From assembly GCA_041667045.1 (NCBI GenBank), contig JBAYFS010000167.1:1-5190 (forward strand): a DNA stretch of 5,190 nt, given 5' to 3'. A model generated the notes under the pieces. The model was not told the origin of the DNA, searched no databases, and worked only from the letters and a program-made list of their open reading frames with translations. The position numbers and the translations under genes were made by a program. This DNA comes from JAQVSV01 sp041667045 (lineage in GTDB: Bacteria; Elusimicrobiota; Elusimicrobia; Elusimicrobiales; Elusimicrobiaceae). This document shows, piece by piece, positions 1-5,190 of the stretch (positions are counted from its first letter, which is position 1; each line of letters opens with the position of its first letter).

Positions 1-1578
1 AACCCGCTTAACGGAAAGAAAATCCCCGTCTGGACCGCCGATTACGTTTTGGCCGGCTACGGCACCGGCGCCATTATGGCCGTGCCCGCGCACGACGAGC
101 GGGACCACGAGTTCGCCAAAAAATTCGGACTGGAAATAATCGAAGTCGTAAAACCGGAAACGGCGTTTGAAGACGGCTGTTTTTGCGGCGACGGCGTCGC
201 CGTCAATTCCCCCGCCATCGAAGGCCTGCGCACGCCGGAGGCGAAAAAGAAAATTATAGCTTTCCTGGAAAGCGAAAACATCGGGCGCGGCAAAACAACC
301 TACCGCCTGCGCGACTGGGTTTTCTCGCGCCAGCGCTACTGGGGCGAGCCTATCCCCATTGTGCACTGCGAAAAATGCGGCACGGTCGCCGTGCCGGTTG
401 AGGAACTGCCGCTTCGCCTGCCGAAGACGGACAAATTCGAGCCGTCCGGCACGGGCGAAAGCCCGCTCGTCAACATACCGGACTGGGTGAACACGAAGTG
501 CCCCCAATGCGGCGGCCCCGCGAAGCGCGAAACAAACACCATGCCGCAATGGGCCGGCTCCTGCTGGTATTACCTGCGTTATATTGACCCGAAAAATGAC
601 AAACAGCTTTGCAGCCCCGAGCTTGAAAAAGCCTGGCTGCCCGTGGACTGCTACATCGGCGGCGCGGAACACGCCGTTCTGCATCTGCTTTACGCGCGGT
701 TCTGGCATAAAGTGCTGCATGACATAGGAGCCGTGTCCACCAGCGAACCGTTTAAAAAACTCCGCCATCAGGGCATGATCCTTTCGTTTTCCTACCGCGG
801 CAAAAACGGAGCTTACCACGCTTACGATGAAATAGATTTTTCGGATCCGCAAAAGCCGGCCCTCAAAACCACCCGCGAAGCGCTGGAACCGCTGGTGGAG
901 AAGATGTCCAAATCTAAAATGAACGTCATCAACCCAGACGAGGTTTTGCGGGACTGCGGCGCTGACGCGTTCCGCATGTATGAAATGTTCATGGGCCCGT
1001 TTGAAGCCACGAAACCGTGGGACATTCACGGCATGGAAGGCATAACCAGATTTTTAAAACGGGTCTGGTTCTGGACCCAGGAAATAGAAATTTCTCCGGA
1101 TTTCGAAGCCGGGCAGGAGCTGGACGCGCTGCTGCATAAAACGATACACAAGGTTTCCTCGGACATTGAGGAAATGCGGTTTAACACCATCGTGTCCGGC
1201 CTGATGATTTATTTTAACGAACTGCATAAGCTCAAAAACGTTCCGCAGGAACATTTTGAAGGCTTTATGAAGATGCTGCACCCGCTGGCCCCCCACATCA
1301 CCGACGAGATCTGGCAGAACAGGGGAAAAACCTCCTTCCTGCTGGAGGAAAAATGGCCGGTATGCGACGAAGCCAAGCTGGCCTCCGGCACGCAGGAAAT
1401 AGGCGTGCAGGTAAACGGAAAAATCCGCGACAGGATTTCGCTGCCGGCCAACGCCGCGCAGGAACTGGCGGTGAAGACAGCGCTGGCGTCGGAAAAAGTG
1501 CGCGGTTTTACGGACGGAAAAACCATTCTCAAGACCATCTACGTGCCCGGGCGCCTGCTGAGTCTGGTAATCAAATAA
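1..1578 (+). CDS. leuS: Leucyl-tRNA synthetase, C-terminal part (5' end outside window)
   Basis: Class Ia aminoacyl-tRNA synthetase that charges tRNA-Leu with leucine in the cytoplasm. The frame is open from base 1 and gives 525 residues; about 310 N-terminal residues, including the HIGH motif, lie upstream (estimate from E. coli LeuRS, about 860 residues). The visible part opens in the CP1 editing domain with GYGTGAIMAVPAHDERD (residues 19-35); the final Asp fits the conserved editing-site aspartate. Next come RDWVFSRQRYWGEP (about 104-117), a zinc ribbon with Cys123/Cys126 and Cys167/Cys170, the core block WYYLRY and YIGGAEHAVLHLLYARF, then KMSKS at 301-305 (bases 901-915). The anticodon-binding helical domain includes MRFNTIVSGL and LHPLAPHITDEIW. 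The C-terminal tRNA-binding domain starts near EIGVQVNGKIRD (466-477). About 39 residues between HQGMIL and KMSKS form a short leucine-specific insertion. TTG at 49 is an internal codon, not the start. It leads the leuS-lptE-holA cluster. Confidence 0.98.
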   Translation, partial: NPLNGKKIPVWTADYVLAGYGTGAIMAVPAHDERDHEFAKKFGLEIIEVVKPETAFEDGCFCGDGVAVNSPAIEGLRTPEAKKKIIAFLESENIGRGKTTYRLRDWVFSRQRYWGEPIPIVHCEKCGTVAVPVEELPLRLPKTDKFEPSGTGESPLVNIPDWVNTKCPQCGGPAKRETNTMPQWAGSCWYYLRYIDPKNDKQLCSPELEKAWLPVDCYIGGAEHAVLHLLYARFWHKVLHDIGAVSTSEPFKKLRHQGMILSFSYRGKNGAYHAYDEIDFSDPQKPALKTTREALEPLVEKMSKSKMNVINPDEVLRDCGADAFRMYEMFMGPFEATKPWDIHGMEGITRFLKRVWFWTQEIEISPDFEAGQELDALLHKTIHKVSSDIEEMRFNTIVSGLMIYFNELHKLKNVPQEHFEGFMKMLHPLAPHITDEIWQNRGKTSFLLEEKWPVCDEAKLASGTQEIGVQVNGKIRDRISLPANAAQELAVKTALASEKVRGFTDGKTILKTIYVPGRLLSLVIK

Positions 1579-1582
1579 GAAC

Positions 1583-1586
1583 GGAG
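1583..1586 (+). promoter_or_regulatory. Shine-Dalgarno sequence of lptE
   Basis: GGAG lies 7 bases before ATG 1594, inside the 15-bp gap after the leuS stop codon. It fixes ATG 1594 as the lptE start and fits translation from a shared leuS-lptE transcript. No promoter is needed, and none is obvious in the gap. Confidence 0.75.
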
Positions 1587-1593
1587 CGGAACA

Positions 1594-2208
1594 ATGTTTC
1601 TGAAAACCAAAATAATGGCAATATGCGCGGGCCTGCTGGCCCTGTCGGCCTGCGGCGGCCCGGATGTGATTTACCAGCCTTACCCGCAAATCCTGCCGCA
1701 GAACATCACCAAACTAGCAGTTCAGCCTCTGGTGAACAAGACGGAATATTTCGGGCTGGAGGACAAACTCAACATCGCCATAACAAACGAATTCCTGCGC
1801 AACGGAACCTACCCGATAGTGCCGGAAAAGGAAGCAAACGGCATAATCATGGGCGAGATACGCCGTTACATTCTGGTGCCCATTCAGTATGACGCGTCCA
1901 TGGTACCCACTTCCTACAAACTGACAGTTCTCCTTAAAGTGCAGTTTTACGACAGAAAGACCAACACCGTGCTTTGGGAGGAACCGGCCCTGGAAGATTC
2001 CACCGTCTACACGGCTTCCGTCCTGCCCGGCGGAATCACCGAGGACCAGGCGCGCGACGCCGTCTGGGCCTTGCTCGCCCGCGATATAGTCACAAGAACG
2101 GTGAGCGGCTACGGCACGGTCAGCAGTACATCGGAGCGGCGCATCTCGCCCACCGACCCGGTGCAGACGTCAACCGGCCCCACGAATTACCGTCCCGGCG
2201 GGCAATAG
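1594..2208 (+). CDS. lptE: LPS-assembly lipoprotein LptE
   Basis: Predicted outer-membrane lipoprotein that, in the known Lpt system, plugs the LptD barrel and helps insert lipopolysaccharide into the outer leaflet. The 204-residue product starts with a lipoprotein signal: Lys4 and Lys6, a hydrophobic stretch, then the lipobox LSAC with the lipidated Cys at residue 20. Gly at +2 rather than Asp fits outer-membrane sorting by the E. coli rule. The mature part matches the family pattern: a block around KLAVQPLVNKTEYFGLED, then GEIRRYILVPIQYD, YKLTVLLKVQFYDRKTNTVLWEE, and an amphipathic C-terminal helix around EDQARDAVWALLARDIVTRTV. The last 35 or so residues are rich in Ser, Thr and Pro and look disordered. 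Length is close to E. coli LptE (193). LptE is poorly conserved, so the call rests on lipobox, fold-type pattern and position between leuS and holA. The alternative is a generic lipoprotein of unknown role. Confidence 0.92.
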   Translation: MFLKTKIMAICAGLLALSACGGPDVIYQPYPQILPQNITKLAVQPLVNKTEYFGLEDKLNIAITNEFLRNGTYPIVPEKEANGIIMGEIRRYILVPIQYDASMVPTSYKLTVLLKVQFYDRKTNTVLWEEPALEDSTVYTASVLPGGITEDQARDAVWALLARDIVTRTVSGYGTVSSTSERRISPTDPVQTSTGPTNYRPGGQ

Positions 2209-2214
2209 AACCAT

Positions 2215-3234
2215 ATGGCGACAGTGACAGCGGACAAACTTGCCGGCGGCCTGAAGCCGGGGAATTTAAAACCGGCCTATTTCCTTGGCGGAGAGGAGAT
2301 TTACCGTAAAAAAGCCATAGCGGCTAAAATACGGGAAATCATCAGTCCTGACGATTTCAACTTCTTCGCCTGCGAAGGCGACAAGACACCGGTAAAAGAA
2401 ATAATTTCGCTGGCCAACACGCCCCCTGTTTTTTCCAACAACAGGCTGATAATAGTAAACCGGGCCGAGAAAATAAAGCTGAAGGACAAAAAGGACGTAA
2501 TAGAATATCTGGCCAATCCGCTGGAGACTACATGTCTGGTTTTCCTGTCGGAAGAAAAAAAGAAAACAGACGCGCTTTTCAAAGCCTGCGCCGACGCGGG
2601 CGAAGCCGCCGTGTTTTACACCCTGCGCGATAACGAGGCGCACGCCTGGGTCATCAACGCGGCTTCGAAAGCGGGGCTCTCCATCTCCGCGCAGGCCGCG
2701 AAACTGATGACCGACGGCGTGGGAACGGACCTTAACGCGCTTAACATCGAACTGGAAAAACTGCTGATCTACATGTCCGGCTCGAAAAACCGCGAGATAA
2801 CCCCGGAAACCGTGCTGGAAAACCTGGGGTATTCCAAAGAGGAAAACCCGTACGACCTGTCGGGCGCCATAATGGAGCGCGACCAGAAACGCGCCATGGA
2901 ACTGACCGGCAAACTGCTGGAATCCGGCGTGGCGCCGATTCAGCTGCTTAACATAATCTCGGGCGTGCTGATAAAAATAATAAAGGTGAAAAGGCTGCAG
3001 GCCGCCGGCACGGAAAGCTCTGAAATATTCACGCAGGCCGGGCTGAATTACTTTGAAAAGGATTTTGTGGGGCAGGCGGGCCGTTTCGCGGGACTGCCGG
3101 TTATGCTGGACGCGTTGTCCAAGTCGCTCGAATACGAACGGGATTTGAAAACATCATCAGGAGCCGAGCCGGAGATAATCCTGAAATCCCTGATATTTAA
3201 GATGCTGTCCGGCGGCGGGACGAAACGCGCGTAA
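2215..3234 (+). CDS. holA: DNA polymerase III subunit delta (clamp loader)
   Basis: Delta subunit of the clamp loader, which opens the beta sliding clamp during loading onto primed DNA. The protein has 339 residues, close to E. coli HolA (343). Family landmarks in order: PAYFLGGEEIYRKKAI (20-35), the delta counterpart of the AAA+ nucleotide region but without a Walker A lysine motif, as expected for delta; TPPVFSNNRLIIVNRAEKIK, the beta-interaction and core-strand region; CLVFLSEEKKKTDALFKA; GTDLNALNIELEKLLIY in the helical lid; and NPYDLSGAIMERDQKRAMELTGKLLESG leading into the C-terminal collar domain. ATG 2215 follows the lptE stop by 6 bp. The only upstream purine-rich stretch, GGCGGG at 2197-2202, sits 12 bases away and is a weak ribosome site, so coupling to lptE translation is likely (inference). 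In E. coli nadD follows holA; here the unit ends at a terminator instead. Confidence 0.96.
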   Translation: MATVTADKLAGGLKPGNLKPAYFLGGEEIYRKKAIAAKIREIISPDDFNFFACEGDKTPVKEIISLANTPPVFSNNRLIIVNRAEKIKLKDKKDVIEYLANPLETTCLVFLSEEKKKTDALFKACADAGEAAVFYTLRDNEAHAWVINAASKAGLSISAQAAKLMTDGVGTDLNALNIELEKLLIYMSGSKNREITPETVLENLGYSKEENPYDLSGAIMERDQKRAMELTGKLLESGVAPIQLLNIISGVLIKIIKVKRLQAAGTESSEIFTQAGLNYFEKDFVGQAGRFAGLPVMLDALSKSLEYERDLKTSSGAEPEIILKSLIFKMLSGGGTKRA

Positions 3235-3257
3235 GGCTTGAAAACTTTTCCGGGCAA

Positions 3258-3297
3258 AAAAAATCGCGCGGCAGTTTTACACGCCGCGTGATTTTTT
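3258..3297. terminator. Bidirectional rho-independent terminator between holA and rpsT
   Basis: A 15-bp stem pairs 3258-3272 with 3283-3297 around a 10-base loop (3273-3282). The upper nine pairs are GC-rich with a single G-T wobble (3266 with 3289); the lower six are A-T. Reading right, the stem ends in six T (3292-3297). Reading left, the A run 3256-3263 gives eight U in the rpsT transcript. It starts 23 bases after the holA stop and lies 17 bases past the rpsT stop, so one hairpin can serve both convergent genes. Confidence 0.93.
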
Positions 3298-3314
3298 AAA
3301 GTTGATTAAACGGA

Positions 3315-3590
3315 CTATTTTGCCGCGGCCACTTTTTTGCTTAAGCGGGATTTCTTCCGGTCGGCGGTTTTTCTGTGGATAAGTCCGGTTTTAACGGCCT
3401 TGTCCCATTCGGAAAAAGCGGTTTTGAGAAGATTGTCCGTCCCTTCTTCTTTTTTGGCGGCGGCGGTAATAACCGCTTTGGCCGTGCTGCGGAGAAGCTT
3501 GCGCGTTCCGCGGTTGTTTTCAGCCTTTCTTTCAGATTGGCGATGCGCTTTGATGGCGCCTGTGTGTCTTCCGGTTTTAAGTTTTGCCAT
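3315..3590 (-). CDS. rpsT: 30S ribosomal protein S20
   Basis: Small-subunit protein S20, a primary binder of 16S rRNA that acts early in 30S assembly. The 91-residue product is highly basic and Ala/Lys rich, matching the all-helical three-helix bundle of S20 (usually 85-90 residues). The N-terminal segment AIKAHRQSERKAENNRGTRK corresponds to the family's K-x-x-RQSEKRR-x-x-N-x-x pattern. The C-terminal half contains the most diagnostic stretch, KTGLIHRKTADRKKSRLSKKV. ATG 3590 is preceded by GGAG at 9 bases, and the stop is TAG at 3315-3317. The gene is monocistronic as far as visible, convergent with holA and divergent from murJ. E. coli S20 represses its own translation; here the predicted leader is very short, so a structured leader of that kind would have no room if the proposed promoter is the only one. 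Confidence 0.97.
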   Translation of the reverse strand: MAKLKTGRHTGAIKAHRQSERKAENNRGTRKLLRSTAKAVITAAAKKEEGTDNLLKTAFSEWDKAVKTGLIHRKTADRKKSRLSKKVAAAK

Positions 3591-3613
3591 AATTTTATGC
3601 TCCGGCTTATAGT
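3584..3613 (+). promoter_or_regulatory. Putative sigma70-type promoter of murJ
   Basis: TTGCCA (3584-3589, five of six to consensus) and TATAGT (3608-3613, five of six) are separated by 18 bases. The -35 box lies over the first codons of rpsT. The -10 box ends 11 bases before the murJ ATG at 3625, so transcription should start at about 3620-3625, leaving a leader of zero to five bases. The -10 overlaps the opposing rpsT -10 by three bases. By-eye match only. Confidence 0.5.
3600..3603 (-). promoter_or_regulatory. Shine-Dalgarno sequence of rpsT
   Basis: On the minus strand GGAG occurs with 9 bases (3591-3599) before the ATG at 3590. It is the only Shine-Dalgarno-like element in the 34-bp gap between rpsT and murJ and fixes the rpsT start. 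Confidence 0.8.
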
Positions 3614-3640
3614 GTACCTTTTTTATGGATATACGGTCAA
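3611..3640 (-). promoter_or_regulatory. Putative sigma70-type promoter of rpsT
   Basis: Read on the minus strand, TTGACC (3640-3635, five of six to TTGACA) is followed by 18 bases and TACACT (3616-3611, four of six to TATAAT, keeping the first T, second A and last T). The predicted start is near 3604, giving a leader of roughly 14 bases with the Shine-Dalgarno at its very 5' end. The -35 box lies in murJ codons 4-6. A shifted -10, TATAAG (3611-3606), matches better but has no good -35 at 17 bases. The match is by eye, and the host's sigma consensus is assumed. Confidence 0.5.
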
Positions 3641-5190
3641 TCGAAAAAGAATCGAAAATAGCGGAAAACGCCGTTGAATTCGGCGCCGCGGCCGCCGTTT
3701 CGCGTGTTCTGGGCTATGTCCGGGACGCGGGGATAGTGTATATTTTCGGCGCGGGCGCGGTTTCCGATGCTTATTACGCGGCTTTCAGGATTTCCAATTT
3801 TTTCAGGCGCACCATAGGCGAAGGCACGCTCAACGCGGCCTTCGTGCCGCTCCTTGCCGGCGAAACGGCCAAAAGCCCGGAACAGGGCCGCGCCTATTTT
3901 GGAACGGTCTGGACGGCGGCTTTGCTCGCAACAGCCGTTTTCACGCTTCTGGGAATAATCCTGGCGGTACCGCTGGTCTGGTCGCTCACCTATGGGTTTA
4001 CAAGGGACGCGGCCCTTTTCGGCCTGACGGTAAGCCTCACACGGATAATGTTTTGGCAGGTTCTTTTTGTGGTACTGTCGGCTTTGTGCCAGGGCGCGCT
4101 TTACATGTCGTTCCGTTTCTTCCTGCCCGCGCTCGCGCCGGTGACTTTTTCGCTTTCCATAATAGCGTATCTGGCGGTCCTGCTGGTTTTTCCGGAAAGT
4201 TTCACGTTGCAAGCCCGGATAAAAGGCCTTGCAGCGGTGTCCGTTTTCGGCAGCGGGCTGCAATTGGCCCTGCTTATTCCGGCTCTGCGGAAAAGCGGAT
4301 ACACCTTCAGGCTGATGAATCCGTTCACCCCGGGCATGAAGCTGACGGCGGTGATGCTTCTGCCCGCCCTCGTCTGCTCTGCGGGCGACCAGATTTCCAT
4401 GTTCGCGGACATGATTTTCGCGAGTTTCCTGGCGCCCGGCTCGGTTACGGCTATTTACAACTCGGTGAGGATAATGCAGCTGCCGCTCGCTCTTTTCGGC
4501 GTGGCGGCGGCCAATTCCGCGCTGGCGCACATGTCCGCCGCTATCGCGGCGGGAGACAGGGAGAATTTTCGCTCCACCTATTCCCTTGCCGTGCGGCTGG
4601 CAGGCTTTGTGCTGGTGCCGGCATCCGCGGGTATCATGCTGTTGAACCTGCCGATTGTGCGCGCCCTGTTCGAGCACGGAAAATTTTCCGGCGAACAAAG
4701 TTTTCTGACGGCGCACGCGCTCTTTTTCCTGTCTTTCGGACTGCTGGCGCACGGCATAAACAAAATTTCAGTAATGGCTTTTTATTCCCTGAAAAACTGG
4801 AAGACGCCGCTTAAAATAATAAGCCTCCAGATCGGCGCGGAAATCGCGCTTTGCGCAGGGCTCATGGGGAAAATGGGCGTGGCGGGCCTGACGCTGGCTT
4901 CGTCCCTCGCGGCGTGCGTCGGCACGGCCTGCCTGCTTTCCGAACTGAGAAAGCAGTTCGGCCCGCTCGGCTGCCGGGAAATACTTGTTTCCTACCTGAA
5001 ATTTTTTATCCTTTCCGTTGTGATGGCGGCGGCCTGCGCCGTATGCCTCAGGCAGCTTGCCGGTTTCAACAGCGCGATAACGACGGCGGTAACCGTATTG
5101 GCGGGAACGGCGGTTTATGGCTTTTTAGCCGTTATGTTCAAACTGAAAGAGTGTGAACCCATTTTATTCAAATTAGGCCGCGCCCGCCGC
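3625..5190 (+). CDS. murJ: Lipid II flippase MurJ (MviN), open at right edge
   Basis: Inner-membrane MOP-superfamily transporter that flips lipid II to the periplasmic face for peptidoglycan synthesis. The frame runs without a stop through 522 codons to the window edge. Since MurJ is usually about 510-530 residues, only a short tail should be missing. The N-terminal signature is clear: SRVLGYVRDA (26-35), FGAGAVSDAYYAAFRISNFF, then RRTIGEGTLNAAFVP. With a 9-residue offset, Arg27, Arg33, Asp48, Asn58, Arg61 and Glu66 align with E. coli Arg18, Arg24, Asp39, Asn49, Arg52 and Glu57, residues important for function. Arg282 in YNSVRIMQLP probably matches E. coli Arg270. Many hydrophobic segments follow, with a last one near residues 500-514 and a basic tail, consistent with 14 membrane helices. 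ATG 3625 is the first in-frame start after TAG 3610 and the only one that keeps the signature. No Shine-Dalgarno precedes it. Confidence 0.97.
   Translation, partial: MDIRSIEKESKIAENAVEFGAAAAVSRVLGYVRDAGIVYIFGAGAVSDAYYAAFRISNFFRRTIGEGTLNAAFVPLLAGETAKSPEQGRAYFGTVWTAALLATAVFTLLGIILAVPLVWSLTYGFTRDAALFGLTVSLTRIMFWQVLFVVLSALCQGALYMSFRFFLPALAPVTFSLSIIAYLAVLLVFPESFTLQARIKGLAAVSVFGSGLQLALLIPALRKSGYTFRLMNPFTPGMKLTAVMLLPALVCSAGDQISMFADMIFASFLAPGSVTAIYNSVRIMQLPLALFGVAAANSALAHMSAAIAAGDRENFRSTYSLAVRLAGFVLVPASAGIMLLNLPIVRALFEHGKFSGEQSFLTAHALFFLSFGLLAHGINKISVMAFYSLKNWKTPLKIISLQIGAEIALCAGLMGKMGVAGLTLASSLAACVGTACLLSELRKQFGPLGCREILVSYLKFFILSVVMAAACAVCLRQLAGFNSAITTAVTVLAGTAVYGFLAVMFKLKECEPILFKLGRARR

Noticed and set aside
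49..51. TTG as a possible start of a 509-residue protein
   Set aside because: The frame is open from base 1 and the upstream codons encode typical LeuRS sequence (NPLNGKKIPVWTADYVLAGY). The codon is an internal leucine.
1054..1689. 211-codon minus-strand reading frame across the end of leuS and start of lptE
   Set aside because: It is antisense to two well-supported genes, and its product has no recognisable domain.
1353..1892. 179-codon plus-strand frame bridging leuS and lptE
   Set aside because: It is a phase shadow of both genes, rich in Arg/Gly/Ala, with no ribosome site or family resemblance.
3240..3250. Small A/T palindrome GAAAACTTTTC just before the terminator
   Set aside because: The arms of five bases are A/T-rich with a one-base centre, too small to form a hairpin. 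It is probably chance.
3606..3611. TATAAG on the minus strand as the rpsT -10 box
   Set aside because: It matches consensus well, but the hexamer 17 bases upstream is GTATAT, not -35-like. TACACT with TTGACC is the better pair, though TATAAG remains possible.
3337..3612. 91-codon plus-strand frame antisense to rpsT with a hydrophobic product
   Set aside because: The complement of Lys/Ala-rich S20 codons naturally yields Phe/Leu/Ala strings. The rpsT frame has the family signature, a Shine-Dalgarno and a terminator.
3637..4752. 371-codon minus-strand reading frame
   Set aside because: It lies entirely antisense to murJ. Its product is a low-complexity Arg/Gln/His-rich string with no recognisable family, as expected from the complement of a GC-biased membrane gene.
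4053..4814. 253-codon plus-strand reading frame in another phase
   Set aside because: It is out of phase with murJ, whose frame carries the conserved MurJ residues throughout. The product is Ala/Gly/Arg rich without family features.

Overview
This window is an ordinary chromosomal housekeeping segment from a Gram-negative bacterium. It holds five genes: leuS (3' part only), lptE and holA on the + strand, rpsT on the - strand, and murJ on the + strand, which stays open to the right edge. The outer-membrane lipoprotein LptE implies a double-membrane, LPS-type envelope. The DNA is moderately GC-rich, yet the isoleucine codon ATA is common (holA has four between 2953 and 2982), which argues against an enterobacterial source. 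LeuRS has a four-cysteine zinc-ribbon insertion and an NTMPQWAGSCWYYLRY variant of the usual DTMDTFVDSSWY-type block. I associate this form with deep-branching groups of the PVC, Elusimicrobiota or Omnitrophota kind, but the phylum is a guess.

Region 1-3234 is a compact co-directional cluster. leuS is followed after 15 bp by lptE, and lptE after 6 bp by holA. The order leuS-lptE-holA is the one known from gammaproteobacteria such as E. coli, and it strongly supports calling the divergent middle gene lptE. The three products act in leucyl-tRNA charging, LPS export to the outer membrane and replicative clamp loading, so they share transcription rather than a pathway.

Region 3235-3314 separates the convergent genes holA and rpsT. 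It holds one strong hairpin flanked by A and T runs, which should terminate transcription from both sides.

Region 3315-5190 carries rpsT (ribosomal protein S20) and, only 34 bp away and divergent, murJ (lipid II flippase). A neighbouring rpsT/murJ pair is also known from pseudomonads. The 34-bp gap appears to hold two face-to-face sigma70-like promoters whose -10 boxes overlap and whose -35 boxes each lie inside the other gene's first codons. rpsT has a clear Shine-Dalgarno sequence. murJ has none, and its predicted leader is only a few bases.

I found no mobile element, CRISPR array, tRNA, riboswitch or new defence-like system. The divergent promoter knot is the most interesting signal.
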